A stretch of 64,000 nucleotides of DNA. Source: an uncultured Lachnospiraceae bacterium (GTDB taxonomy: Bacteria > Bacillota > Clostridia > Lachnospirales > Lachnospiraceae). Made by a program: the position numbers and the translations under genes. A model generated the notes under the pieces. The model ran no database searches. It saw only the letters and a program-made list of their open reading frames with translations, and had not been told where the DNA came from. The DNA lies in contig CAJTRK010000013.1 in the NCBI GenBank assembly GCA_910578475.1, positions 31,238-95,237 on the forward strand. Direction: 5' to 3'. This document shows positions 26,430 through 37,100 of this stretch, piece after piece (position 1 is the first letter of the stretch; every line of letters starts with the position of its first letter).

Positions 26430-27174
26430 GTTATATCATTATCTGAAAAGCGATTTTTACAAGTTGCGCAATTCTTCGTTCTTTTGGATACATGTTTTAT
26501 TCCCATTTCTGGGAGTGGCACTTGTTTTACTGTATGCGACATTTGCGGCTGTAAACGATATAAATAAAATTGCGGTATTCTTTCAGCTTTTCGCAATCGC
26601 ATATCCTTTTGTTATTAGTATCGTTTGTGAGATTATCGCAGGACAGGAAAACCGGGCGGGGCATTATCAGAATATTTTAGTGTTGCGTTCCAAAACGAAA
26701 GCCATTTTGTCTAAATTCCTGTTACTGATTGCCGCCGGATTGCTTGCGGTATTATTGAGCATATTTTTATTTATTTTGTTACTTCCGGCGACAGGAACAA
26801 AATTGCTTTTGCCGACATCATTCCTTGTATTACCGGCTTTAATCTTGTGGAGCAGTAATATACTGCTATATGCTCTTTCTATTATTTTGGCATTTCGGTT
26901 TGGAAGAACGGTCTGCATAGGAATGGGAGCTATTGGCAGTTTATTAGCTGCATTGCTCCAAACGGGCTTAGGTACAGGCTTGTGGTTTGTGCTGCCATAT
27001 GGCTTTGGAATACATCTTAGTGATTTCGCACTTCAATTTGCCTTGAAGGATTTAACTGCTGTTAGCGCAGAACTTAAATTCGGGATAAGCATGTGCGCGG
27101 GCATGACAGTTTTGTTTATTGTAATTTTGTTCGTGTGGTTTTTGCGGTACGAGGGAAAGTGTACAAATGAGTGA
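26422..27174 (+). CDS. Lantibiotic-immunity ABC transporter permease (LanG/MutG type)
   Basis: 250 aa, about six membrane segments. YHYLKSDFYKLRNSSFFWIH at the start and EIIAGQENRAGHYQNILVLR in the second region match MutG/EpiG. It is a paralogue in layout of the preceding permease; the pair forms the heteromeric membrane part with the ATPase. Starts 8 bp inside the previous gene. Confidence 0.88.
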   Translation: MIELYHYLKSDFYKLRNSSFFWIHVLFPFLGVALVLLYATFAAVNDINKIAVFFQLFAIAYPFVISIVCEIIAGQENRAGHYQNILVLRSKTKAILSKFLLLIAAGLLAVLLSIFLFILLLPATGTKLLLPTSFLVLPALILWSSNILLYALSIILAFRFGRTVCIGMGAIGSLLAALLQTGLGTGLWFVLPYGFGIHLSDFALQFALKDLTAVSAELKFGISMCAGMTVLFIVILFVWFLRYEGKCTNE

Positions 27175-27188
27175 GGAGATGATATAAT

Positions 27189-27554
27189 ATGGGTTGTTTG
27201 GGAAACGTGATATGGTTCCTGTGCGGAGGATTATGGCAGGGCTTGGCATGGACAATATCGGGCATTTTTTGGTGCATAACCATTATTGGAATACCGATTG
27301 GGCGGCAATGTTTCAAATTTACTGCTCTTACCTTTTTCCCGTTTGGAAAAGAAATTCAGTATGGCGGTAATGCAATTTCAACTTTGGCAAACCTTGTATG
27401 GTTTATAATCAGTGGTATTCCGCTTGCCATAACAGCGTGCATAAATGGAATACTGCTATGCTGTACAATTATCGGCATACCGTTTGGTATGCAATGCTTT
27501 AAGATTGCAAAACTCGCCCTTATGCCTTTTGGGGCGACCGTAAATGAAGTCTGA
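27189..27554 (+). CDS. YccF-family membrane protein
   Basis: 121 aa. Two internally similar halves, each with GNVIWFLCGGLWQGL- or LANLVWFIISGIPLAI-like helices followed by IIGIPIGRQCFKFTAL or IIGIPFGMQCFKIAKL. This duplicated G-I-P-x-G-x-Q-x-F-K motif defines the YccF domain, of unknown function. It lies between the ABC permease and the response regulator genes with 14-bp gaps, so it seems to belong to the immunity operon, which is not standard for LanFEG systems. Confidence 0.85.
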   Translation: MGCLGNVIWFLCGGLWQGLAWTISGIFWCITIIGIPIGRQCFKFTALTFFPFGKEIQYGGNAISTLANLVWFIISGIPLAITACINGILLCCTIIGIPFGMQCFKIAKLALMPFGATVNEV

Positions 27555-27568
27555 CAGGAGGGATTGAT

Positions 27569-28228
27569 ATGGCGAATATATTAGTTGTTGATGATGAAAA
27601 CGCAATGCTTCAACTGATAAAACGCATTCTCGAAAAAGACGCCCATACCGTAACACTTCAAGCAAATGCAAAAGCCGTTCTTGATATAGATTTCAGACGA
27701 TATGATTTGATTTTGCTGGATATTATGATGCCGGATATGGACGGTTTTGAATTATGCAATCAAATCCGTTCTCTTGTGGATTGCCCTATTATTTTCTTGA
27801 CTGCAAAAACACAGGAAAGTGATATTGTTCGTGGTTTGGGAATTGGCGGCGACGATTACATTACAAAGCCTTTTGGTACAAATGAATTGCTTGCCCGTGT
27901 AAATGCACATTTACGCAGAGATAACCGAGAAAAGAAATATGCCATATCCATTTCGGGCATTATCTTTCACATCAACGCAAAGGAAACGGAAGTCAATGGG
28001 AATAAACTCCCTCTGACCAAAAGTGAGTATGAAATATGTGAATATCTGGCTTTGCACCGGGGACAGGTTTTTTCAAAAGAGCAGATTTATGAAGCTGTTT
28101 TTGGTTTTGAGGGAGAAAGTGACGATAGTGTGATAGCCACTCATGTAAAAAATATCCGCAGTAAGTTAGCGGCTGTCAAATTATCTCCTATTGAAACGGT
28201 TTGGGGGGTGGGTTATAAATGGGAGTAA
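27569..28228 (+). CDS. OmpR/SpaR-type response regulator
   Basis: 219 aa. Receiver domain (NILVVDDENAMLQL; phospho-acceptor in LILLDIMMPDMDGFELC; T of FLTAKTQ; K of YITKPFG) and a C-terminal winged helix (LPLTKSEYEICEYLALHRGQ; THVKNIRSKL; VWGVGYKWE). AGGAGGG precedes the ATG. Its 3' end overlaps the kinase gene by 10 bp. Likely activates the upstream immunity genes when the peptide is sensed. Confidence 0.92.
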   Translation: MANILVVDDENAMLQLIKRILEKDAHTVTLQANAKAVLDIDFRRYDLILLDIMMPDMDGFELCNQIRSLVDCPIIFLTAKTQESDIVRGLGIGGDDYITKPFGTNELLARVNAHLRRDNREKKYAISISGIIFHINAKETEVNGNKLPLTKSEYEICEYLALHRGQVFSKEQIYEAVFGFEGESDDSVIATHVKNIRSKLAAVKLSPIETVWGVGYKWE

Positions 28229-29574
28229 AAAAACTACGTTCTGTGTTCATGCGGTATATATTCACTGTTGCTGGAGGTATCCTTTTCATTATTGCCGTTA
28301 ATGTTGGTCTATATATGCTATTCATCAATACAGAAATCATTATTCCTGCCATGAATATTGAGGATAGTATTGATGACGCAGCAGAAAAAATACAGACAGA
28401 TAAATTATTTGATACAGCCGACATTCCCAACTTTTGCGATTATGGCGTTTATTCTTCCACAGGTGCGTTCCAGTACGGTTCTTTATCAGAAGATACCGCC
28501 AACACCTTTTGGGAGAAAGCTGTCATAAACGGAAAGAATGTAGTTCACCCATACCGTGTTCGGATTGTTGACCGTGAGAATGAAGTCATTCTTTTGCGAT
28601 ACCGTTTGACTTCACAATTCAGCAATCCAGCGCTTCGACGGATATGCCCGACATCCGACTTTTGCCTTATCGGGCTGATTATGATTGAGATTATCGTTTT
28701 GCTGCTCCTTGTTTCCCATTGGTTTGGGAAATATACGGGCAGGAAAATTGACAAACTGCTTATCGTAACCCAGAAAATTGAGAAGCAGGATTTGGATTTT
28801 AAGATTGAAAGTAGTGGCATATTTGAAGTAGACCGCGCCTTATCCGCATTGGAACACTTGAAACAGGCACTAAAAAATTCGCTTGCCGAGCAATGGCAGG
28901 CGGATAAATTAAGGCAGGAGCAGATTTCAGCTTTGGCACATGATTTGAAAACACCACTGACTATTATCCGTGGAAATACGGAGCTGCTGTATGACACGAT
29001 ACTTGCCGATAATCAGAAAGAATGTGCGGACTATATCGAGGGCAGTGTTGTTCAAATGCAGGACTATATTGAAACGTTAATTGACATGACAAAAGCAAAA
29101 GAGAATTTTCCTTTTCGCCGTAAAAATGTAAAATTATCTTCCTTATTGCAGGAAATCCGTACACAGGCAAAAGGTTTGTGCGCTGTAAAAAATATCTGTT
29201 TGGAATGGAGGGAGAATTTTGAACGGGAATATATCTTTGCAGACAGTGAACAACTGATAAGAGTTTTTGCAAATGTTTTTTCAAATGCAATAGAATATAC
29301 ACCAGCAGGAAAAACAGTTTTCTTTGAAGTATATGAAAAAGATAATTCAATCCTATGCTCTATCACTGATATGGGAAGTGGTTTTTCTCCCGAAGCGTTA
29401 AAACATGCGACCGAACTTTTTTTTATGGACGAACAAAGCAGACATTCCAAATCGCATTATGGAATAGGTCTTTATGGAGCAGACTCCATAATAGCCAAAC
29501 ATGGCGGACAGCTTATTTTAAGCAACTCTGAAAAGACTGGCGGCGCACAGGTTATAATCAAAATTCCATATTGA
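28219..29574 (+). CDS. Sensor histidine kinase of the lantibiotic-immunity module
   Basis: 451 aa. Two membrane segments (about 12-35 and 150-175) flank an extracellular domain of about 115 residues. HAMP-like linker, then HisKA with SALAHDLKTPLTIIRGNTEL (phospho-acceptor His), N box NVFSNAIEYTPAG, G1 DMGSGFS and G2 HYGIGLYGAD. The arrangement resembles SpaK/NisK kinases. It is translated in overlap with its regulator, and a compact terminator follows 7 bp after the stop. Confidence 0.92.
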   Translation: MGVKKLRSVFMRYIFTVAGGILFIIAVNVGLYMLFINTEIIIPAMNIEDSIDDAAEKIQTDKLFDTADIPNFCDYGVYSSTGAFQYGSLSEDTANTFWEKAVINGKNVVHPYRVRIVDRENEVILLRYRLTSQFSNPALRRICPTSDFCLIGLIMIEIIVLLLLVSHWFGKYTGRKIDKLLIVTQKIEKQDLDFKIESSGIFEVDRALSALEHLKQALKNSLAEQWQADKLRQEQISALAHDLKTPLTIIRGNTELLYDTILADNQKECADYIEGSVVQMQDYIETLIDMTKAKENFPFRRKNVKLSSLLQEIRTQAKGLCAVKNICLEWRENFEREYIFADSEQLIRVFANVFSNAIEYTPAGKTVFFEVYEKDNSILCSITDMGSGFSPEALKHATELFFMDEQSRHSKSHYGIGLYGADSIIAKHGGQLILSNSEKTGGAQVIIKIPY

Positions 29575-29580
29575 CATTAT

Positions 29581-29606
29581 GGACGGCTTGCGAGCCGTCC
29601 TTTTTT
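29581..29606 (+). terminator. Terminator after immunity kinase gene
   Basis: GGACGGCTtgcgAGCCGTCC followed by TTTTTT. Compact and strong. Confidence 0.9.
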
Positions 29607-30093
29607 CAAATCTTTATGAAATCCACGAAATTAGCAGTTAGCATATAAATAAGCAATAGAAATACAATCTGCCACATGACGGCAATAAAAAAATACTTTT
29701 TATCTAATTCTTGCTATGTTCATATAAGAGCATTTAAGGCACATGTGGTTATATCAACACTGTTATGGTGCATATTGTATTCTGATGATATTACAGAGAA
29801 TGATGGTATATATGGAAATAAGGATTTCACCGAATATATTTGGTGGATTTCTTGTTCCTTTGTGAATTGTAGAAAAAAAGGTCTTGTGTTAAAATATATT
29901 ATGGAATTTTATATATAAATGCTTCTGGACATATTCTTTGTCCTTTGATATGTTCAAGCTGATGTTGAATAAAATGAAGCTGATATTCAGCGCAGTGTGG
30001 GATATTAGTTTGTATGAAGAAATGGTAATTAAGAAAAAAGATAAATGAATTTATATGAACGAATATAGAGATAAATAAAGTACGGAGGTACAT
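29607..30093. other. AT-rich gap before hsdM
   Basis: About 490 bases without a convincing gene. Short open frames on both strands lack ribosome sites and coding character. A minus-strand stretch near 29920-30020 ends in a peptide with QHQLEHIKGQ that could be a decayed gene end. The last 15 bases hold the hsdM ribosome binding site (GGAGG). Confidence 0.4.
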
Positions 30094-31608
30094 ATGGCAG
30101 TAGGAACTACGAATGTTGGATTTGAGGAAAAGTTGTGGCAGGCAGCAGATAAGCTGCGTTCTAACATGGATGCGGCAGAATATAAGCATGTGGTCTTAGG
30201 GCTTATATTTTTGAAATATGTATCAGATTCTTTTGAGGAAAAGTATCAGATTTTGCTGGAAGAAGGATATGGTGATGAAGAAGACAGGGATGAGTATTTG
30301 GCGGATAATATTTTCTGGGTTCCTAAAGAGGCGAGATGGTCAGAAATCCAGAAACATGCTGCCAGTGCGGATATAGGCAGTGTCATTGACCATGCAATGG
30401 AAGTGATAGAAAATGAAAATAACTCATTAAAAGGTGTTTTGACAAAGAATTATTCAAGAGCAGAACTCGATAAAACACGCTTGGGCGAATTGGTAACGTT
30501 GTTTACTAATATAGAGGTAGGTTCGACGGCGGCACAGGAAAGAGATGTTCTGGGGCGCGTATATGAATATTTTTTAAGCAAATTTGCAAGTGCGGAGGGC
30601 AAGTTGGGGGGAGAATTTTATACCCCATCCTGTATTGTAAGAACTTTGGTGGAGATGATTGAGCCGTTTGAAGGACAGATTTTTGACCCGGCGTGCGGTA
30701 GTGGCGGTATGTTTTGCCAGTCAGCCCGATTTGTAAGAGAGCATCAGGGGAATGTCAGAGATATTTCTATTTTTGGACAGGAGAGTAACCCGACAACATG
30801 GAAACTGGCAAAGATGAATCTGGCAATTCGCCAGTTGGAGGCAAATCTTGGAAAGCATAATGCGGATTCATTTCACGATAATCAGCACAAGACTTTAAAG
30901 GCAAATTATATTTTGGCCAATCCGCCATTTAACGTATCAGATTGGGGAGGGGAAAGGCTGCAGCACGATGTTCGGTGGAAGTATGGGGTTCCGCCGGTTG
31001 GTAATGCCAACTTTGCATGGTTACAGCATATGATTTATCATTTGAGTCCGGCAGGTGGAGTATGTGGGACAGTATTAGCAAATGGTTCCTTAAGTTCCAA
31101 TACATCCAATGAGGGAAATATCAGGAAAAATATGATTATAGGTGATGTTGTTGAATGTATTGTGGCAATGCCAAATCAATTGTTTTATTCCACGGGGATT
31201 CCGGTATCTCTTTGGATTTTGCGGAAAGGAAAAACAGAGCAAACCCAAAATAAAGTGCTTTTCATCGATGCAAGAAAATTAGGACATATGATAGACAGAA
31301 AGGTTCGGGAATTATCGGAAGAAGATATTAGAAAAATTGCGGATACATACCAGAATTGGAGACAGGGAAAAGAGTATGAGGATATTCAGGGGTTTTGTAA
31401 AGAGGCATCATTAGAGGATATAGGGAATCAAGATTATATTCTAACTCCAGGAAGGTACGTTGGTATAGAACAAGAGGAAGATGATGGAGAAGCATTTGAA
31501 GATAAAATGCAAAGACTTACTTCTGAATTGTCACAGATGTTTGAAGAATCTAATGAACTTCAAAAGGAAATCAGAAAAAGCTTAGGAGCAATAGGATATG
31601 ATATATAA
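30094..31608 (+). CDS. hsdM: Type I restriction-modification DNA methyltransferase subunit HsdM
   Basis: 504 aa. The N-terminal helical HsdM domain (EEKLWQAADKLRSNMDAAEY, LGLIFLKYVSDSFEEK) precedes an N6-adenine methyltransferase domain: AdoMet-binding IFDPACGSGGMFCQ and catalytic ILANPPFNVSDW. GKLGGEFYTPSCIVRTLVEM is another family signature. It works with HsdS (M2S) to methylate adenine at the target site. GGAGG precedes the ATG. Its 3' end overlaps hsdS by 11 bp. Confidence 0.96.
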   Translation: MAVGTTNVGFEEKLWQAADKLRSNMDAAEYKHVVLGLIFLKYVSDSFEEKYQILLEEGYGDEEDRDEYLADNIFWVPKEARWSEIQKHAASADIGSVIDHAMEVIENENNSLKGVLTKNYSRAELDKTRLGELVTLFTNIEVGSTAAQERDVLGRVYEYFLSKFASAEGKLGGEFYTPSCIVRTLVEMIEPFEGQIFDPACGSGGMFCQSARFVREHQGNVRDISIFGQESNPTTWKLAKMNLAIRQLEANLGKHNADSFHDNQHKTLKANYILANPPFNVSDWGGERLQHDVRWKYGVPPVGNANFAWLQHMIYHLSPAGGVCGTVLANGSLSSNTSNEGNIRKNMIIGDVVECIVAMPNQLFYSTGIPVSLWILRKGKTEQTQNKVLFIDARKLGHMIDRKVRELSEEDIRKIADTYQNWRQGKEYEDIQGFCKEASLEDIGNQDYILTPGRYVGIEQEEDDGEAFEDKMQRLTSELSQMFEESNELQKEIRKSLGAIGYDI

Positions 31609-32755
31609 ACTCAATGATTTGATTGAAACCGCAAATACTGGTGCAGATGCTATTAAAAGAGCTCCTATTTTGCAGGAGAAGACGAATTTGAGATGCTTAA
31701 GAATAGGGGATGTGTCTCAGAGAAGAAAATTTAATGAGTGGGGATATACAAAAACATCAAGAGAAGATTATAAACGTTACAAGTTGCATCTAGGAGATAT
31801 TATTGTCGCAAGAACCGGAAATACAATAGGTGTTAATCAGTATATAGATAGAGAAATAGAAGCAGTTTATAATAATGGACTTATTAGGATAAAAGTTAAT
31901 AAGGAGATGATATTACCAAAATATTTTTACTATATTGTGCGAGGAAAATCATGTCAAGATTATATACAATCAATAGCATATGGGACTTCTACTCAACCAA
32001 ACATGAAAATTAAGGATTTTTTGAATTTTGAAATAGAAGTGTTGGGGCTTGACTTGCAAAGAGGAATAGTAAAAATTATTGACACGATAGAAAGAAAGAT
32101 AGCTATAAATGAAATAATAAACGATAATTTACAGCAGCAGGCGGTAGTATTATATCAGCAGATGTTTACTGATAGTCCCGAACCCGACTGGACAGATGGC
32201 TCACTAAGCGACATTGCCGACATTACTATGGGGCAATCTCCAAGTGGTAGCAGCTATAATGAGGACGGAATAGGAACTATTTTCTTTCAAGGTCGTGCTG
32301 AATTTGGCTTTAGGTTCCCGACTATCCGCCTTTATACCACCGAACCAAAGCGGATGGCTTACACAAACGACATTTTAATGAGTGTTAGAGCGCCGGTTGG
32401 CGATCTCAATGTAGCTCATACTGATTGCTGCGTTGGTCGAGGACTTGCTGCTATTCATTCCAAAACTAACCGTCAGTCCTTTATGCTTTATACGATGTTT
32501 TCACTCAAAAAGAGGTTGGATGTCTTTAATGGTGAAGGCACAGTTTTCGGCTCAATCAACCGGAGTTCGCTGAATGACATTCCTGTTCTCATTCCATCAA
32601 ATGGCGCAATCGAGAATTTTGAAAGGATAGTCGCTCCTATGGACGCTGCAATTCGCAATAATTATGATGAAATATGCCGATTGCAGGAAATTAGAGATTC
32701 TTTACTTCCCAAACTGATGTCCGGTGAAATTGATGTATCCAATATCCAGCTCTAA
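31598..32755 (+). CDS. hsdS: Type I restriction-modification specificity subunit HsdS
   Basis: 385 aa with two target recognition domains, each followed by a long helix: TRD1 about 1-150 with helix IIDTIERKIAINEIIN, TRD2 about 190-345 with helix NNYDEICRLQEIRDSLLPKL and the typical ending MSGEIDVSNI. The first half has a very AT-rich codon choice while the second, from about 32170, is richer in C/G, so the gene may be a recombinant of two specificity cassettes. Recognition sequence cannot be predicted. Confidence 0.94.
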   Translation: MIYKLNDLIETANTGADAIKRAPILQEKTNLRCLRIGDVSQRRKFNEWGYTKTSREDYKRYKLHLGDIIVARTGNTIGVNQYIDREIEAVYNNGLIRIKVNKEMILPKYFYYIVRGKSCQDYIQSIAYGTSTQPNMKIKDFLNFEIEVLGLDLQRGIVKIIDTIERKIAINEIINDNLQQQAVVLYQQMFTDSPEPDWTDGSLSDIADITMGQSPSGSSYNEDGIGTIFFQGRAEFGFRFPTIRLYTTEPKRMAYTNDILMSVRAPVGDLNVAHTDCCVGRGLAAIHSKTNRQSFMLYTMFSLKKRLDVFNGEGTVFGSINRSSLNDIPVLIPSNGAIENFERIVAPMDAAIRNNYDEICRLQEIRDSLLPKLMSGEIDVSNIQL

Positions 32756-32790
32756 GCTGCTAAATTATCGTTTATGATAGAAGGAGTGTT

Positions 32791-34121
32791 ATGAAACTTG
32801 CTTTAAATCCAGAACTAAATAGGCGCTTGCGTGAAAAGATAAAGGAATGGGATAACTTTACTTGTGAAAAAACGTCAAATTTTAAGTCACCTGAAAAAAG
32901 GGGAAATGCATAAAGACGCAAGCATATAATTGTATTTGTGCTTGTCTGGATCGTATTGATGAACTGGTTGAGCATTGCAATGCTTTGGAACTTAAATCGC
33001 TATTTGGATTGTATGATATTTTTAATTATGGACAGACATTAATTGACTGCATAAGCATGATTTCAAAAATTTATAATGTTCCGTATGAAGCAGAGAATGA
33101 TATATCGTGTTTTAACCAAAAAGGCAACGATGGTAGTGGTAATGATGAGAAGTATTTCAAATATCTCCGTTCGCTTTGTTCTGTTCATCCAGTTGAAACA
33201 AGCCAGCATAAAACATATCAGGGAGATGAACCAGAGTGGTGTCCCTATATATCAGGTTCTGGTACAGTAATGCGATTGCTTGAGAATATAAATCCTGAAT
33301 TGAAAGATGCAGATTATTATGCAGTAGTGTACAGAAATGATATGGAGTTTAATAAATATGTTCCAATTAGAGTGTCACAAATAATACAGTATTTACATAA
33401 ACGGTACGGACACATTGAGAAAATTGTGCAGGCCATTGATAGATATAATGATGACAAAATTATAAATTTAATGGAAAAGCATATTCCTTTACCAGAAGAA
33501 TCTGATACATATATTAGTTATTTGCTAGGATTGAAGGAGGCGTTTGCAGAGAGATGTGGCGATAAGGAATGTTATCAAATTAAAGAATGGATTGGTATCA
33601 TGAAGGCACATTTTGCTGATGAAAAGATGCAGGCAGAGTTGCAGAAATATCAGGAGACAATGAAAGCGGCAATAAAGGAAATACACAATAAATTGCAGAA
33701 TATGAATATTGATGACTGCTTTGTTGAATATCCTGTTCGATATCGTACAGATTTTATTACTAATGGATATGCACTAGAAAAGCTACATTATCTCAAAGAT
33801 GCATTTATGAGTATGCCAGATGAAGAAACCTACAAATTGATTGAACAAGGTGGAGAGCCTTTTATAAATGACAGGATAAATTCAATGCTTTCTATTATTT
33901 CCCGGGCCCAGGATGCTGATTTATCGGAAGAGGAATTAATGGATGTTGCAAGAGAAATTGACTATAGATTTAAGGTTACTAATTCGGAATGGGCAAGGGT
34001 GCTGCTGAAAATAATAGAGCCATATTTTGAAAATACTGTGGAGTTTGATTATTCTTTAGACGATTGGTATCTGTATTTGCAGATAAAAATTGCTTTTTGG
34101 CGCATGTCTAAGAAAATATAA
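32791..34121 (+). pseudogene. Unknown gene between hsdS and hsdR, split at an A6 tract
   Basis: ATG 32791, with a good GAAGGAG, opens a 40-aa frame (MKLALNPELNRRLREKIKEW...) that stops at 32913. The -1 frame is open from 32895 to 34121 and reads on smoothly (KKGKCIKTQAYNCICACLDR...). The crossover is the run of six A at 32894-32899; seven A would give one protein of about 442 aa. The long part (378 aa from TTG 32985) is soluble, helical and charged, with SVHPVETSQHKTYQGDEPEW and YIKEW-like segments; no known domain was recognised. It is either a one-base deletion mutant or decoded by slippage on the A tract. Its position inside the hsd operon suggests a role tied to restriction. Confidence 0.65.
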
Positions 34122-34139
34122 AAGGAAAGATGTGATTTT

Positions 34140-37100
34140 ATGCCTATTAATGAAAATACATTGGAGCAGGTCATCATAGCAGAATTACAGGAAAAAGGTT
34201 ATGAATATCTCTATGGCCCTGATATTGACCGGGATTACCATGAAGTAATTTTGAAGGATTACTTTGAGACTGCCATGTATAAAATTAACCCGAAAATCAC
34301 TGTGGATATTGTGGAAGAAGCCTACAAATCTATTAAAAACCTTGGTTTGTTTAAGTTAGAGGATATGAATGCGGCTTTTCATAAGTATCTGATAGAAGGT
34401 GTTCCCGTCAATTATCGTGTGAATGGGGAGCAGCGTACTTATACAGTAAAGCTGATTGACTTTGCAAATCCGGAGAAAAATGAGTTTCATGTCGTCAATC
34501 AATATACTGTGATTGCGTATAAGAATAAGCGGCCGGATGTTCTGATATTTGTGAATGGCATTCCGTTGGTATTGTTTGAACTGAAAAATATCACCAATGA
34601 AGATGCTACGATTGAAAACGCATATAAGCAGGTCAAAAATTACCAAATGGATATTCCCTCTTTGTTTTATTACAATGCTTTCAATGTAATCAGCGACGGT
34701 CTGGATACCCGCATGGGAACTATCACATCCGATTTTACCCGGTATATGGTGTGGAAATCTGAAAACGGAGAAAAACCGGAAGATGGAGGTCTTAATTATT
34801 TTTCGGTGCTTTTAAATGGCGTATTTCCGAAAGCAAGGCTTTTAGACCTGATACGGAATTTTATTGTTTTTCAGAATAGCAAGGGCAGGACAATCAAAAT
34901 CATTGCCGGATACCATCAGTATTTTGCAGTAAGAAAAGCGGTGGAGCGTACAGGGAATGCTCTGGAGGAACACAGCAGAAAGGTTGGGGTAGTATGGCAT
35001 ACCCAGGGCAGCGGGAAGAGTCTGTCCATGGTGTTCTATACGGGCTGCATCGTCAGCAATCCGGAATTTCATAATCCTACCATTGTAGTGTTGACGGACA
35101 GGAATGATTTGGATAATCAGCTTTTTGGTTCGTTTGTTTCCAGTTCCAAGCTGTTGCTGCGGCAGACACCGAAGCAGGCAAAGAGCCGGGAGCATTTGAA
35201 GGAACTGTTAAAGGTAAAAGCCGGCGGTATTGTTTTTACTACTATCCAGAAATTTGAGGAAAGCAGTGAAGTATTGAGTGAGCGGAGCAATATCATATTT
35301 ATGGCAGATGAGGCGCACCGTTCTCAATACGGTCTGGAAGGGAAACTTAACAGGGAAACTGGTGAGTGGAAATACGGCATGGCAAAGTATATGAGAGATT
35401 CGCTGCCAAACGCTACGTTTATCGGTTTTACCGGGACACCCATTGATTTTGATGACAGGTCAACTGTGGAAGTTTTTGGGGAATATATTGATATTTATGA
35501 TATGACGCAGGCCGTAGAGGATGGGGCAACTGTGCCGATTTATTATGAAAACCGTACTGCGAAGATAAAACTGAATGAGGAACTTTTGAAAAAGATAGAT
35601 GCAGAATATGAAAAAATGGCAGGTGAGGCGTCAGAAACGGCGATTGAAAAATCGAAATCAGACTTGTCTACCATTGAAGCAATCATAGGTTCTAAGGAAA
35701 GGCTGTCACTTTTGGCAGATGACATGATTGCTCATTATGAAGACAGGCAATATGTGCTTGCGGGCAAGGCAATGATTGTATGTATGAGCCGGCGGATTGC
35801 CATCAATCTGTACCGGATTATTCTGGAAAAGCGGCCGGAATGGAAGCAAAAGGTGAAGGTAGTTTTGACTTCCAGCAATCAGGATGACGAGGACTGGCAT
35901 GATATTATTGGAAATAAAGCATACCGGGATGGTCTTATGCTGGAATTTAAGGATGATGCCAGTGAGTTTAAAATTGCAATCGTAGTGGATATGTGGCTGA
36001 CGGGTTTTGATGTTCCATCTATGGCGACCATGTATATTGACAAGCCGATGAAGGGTCATAATCTGATGCAGGCAATCGCCCGTGTTAATCGTGTGTATAA
36101 GGATAAAGAGGCAGGGCTGATTGTTGATTACATAGGTATGGCGGCAGAACTCAGGAGTGCGTTAAGCCAGTATACCAAACGTGACCAGGATAAGATTCCG
36201 GATTTGGGACAGGCATTATCCATAGCATTGGAGAAGTTGGAAATTATGCGGGATATGTTTTACGGATTTGTTTATTCTGATTTCTTTGGACGGGACGATT
36301 CAGTGCGCCTTGCCGTGATAGCAAATGGGGTTAATTTTGCACTTGGGATGGAAGAAGATGAACAGAAAAGTTTTATCCGTGAGGCTACGGCGCTTAGTCA
36401 GGCGGAAACGCTTTGCCGGAGTATGCTTGATACCAGGTTAAAGGAGGAAATTGAGTTTTTTAAATGTGTGAAGGCCGGAATCTGTAAGACCGCCGGACGG
36501 ATGGGGATTACGACCAATGAGATAAATGCAAGAATTATGAAATTGTTGGAGCAGGCAATTGAGCAGGATGGCGTTTATAATATTTTTGCGGAGGCGGGAA
36601 AAAAGAATCCGGAGATTTCAATTTTATCGGAGGAATATATGGAGAAGATTCGCAGGATGAAGCACAAGAATATTGCGGCGGAGATGCTGCGAAAACTGTT
36701 GGAGGATAATATCCGTGTATTTGCAAGAACCGGGGTTGTGAAATCACAGCTTTTTTCAGAAAAGATGCAGAAATTATTAAAGATGTATAATAACAGGTTA
36801 ATTACCAGTGCAGAGGTGATTGAGGAATTATTGAATCTGTCAAAAGAAATGACAGAGGCTTATAAGGCCGGAGATGAAAAGGGATTAACTACAGAAGAAC
36901 TGGCTTTTTATGATGCGCTGGTGGCAGACCCTGAGGTTCTTAGAAAGATGCAGGATAAGGTCTTAATTGAAATGGCACAGGAATTGACGGAATTAATCCG
37001 TAGGAGCAGGACAGTTGACTGGGATAAAAAAGAGTCTGCCCGTGCTTATATGAGGACACAGGTGAAGCATCTATTGAGGAAATATAAATATCCGCCGGAG

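Noticed and set aside
29676..29918. Plus-strand 80-codon frame before hsdM
   Set aside because: No ribosome binding site, odd composition, and no family features; probably chance in AT-rich DNA.
29899..30189. Minus-strand frame with QHQLEHIKGQ, considered as a peptide deformylase end
   Set aside because: The Def motif needs QHExDH with further motifs upstream; none are present, the frame overlaps hsdM, and no ribosome site exists.
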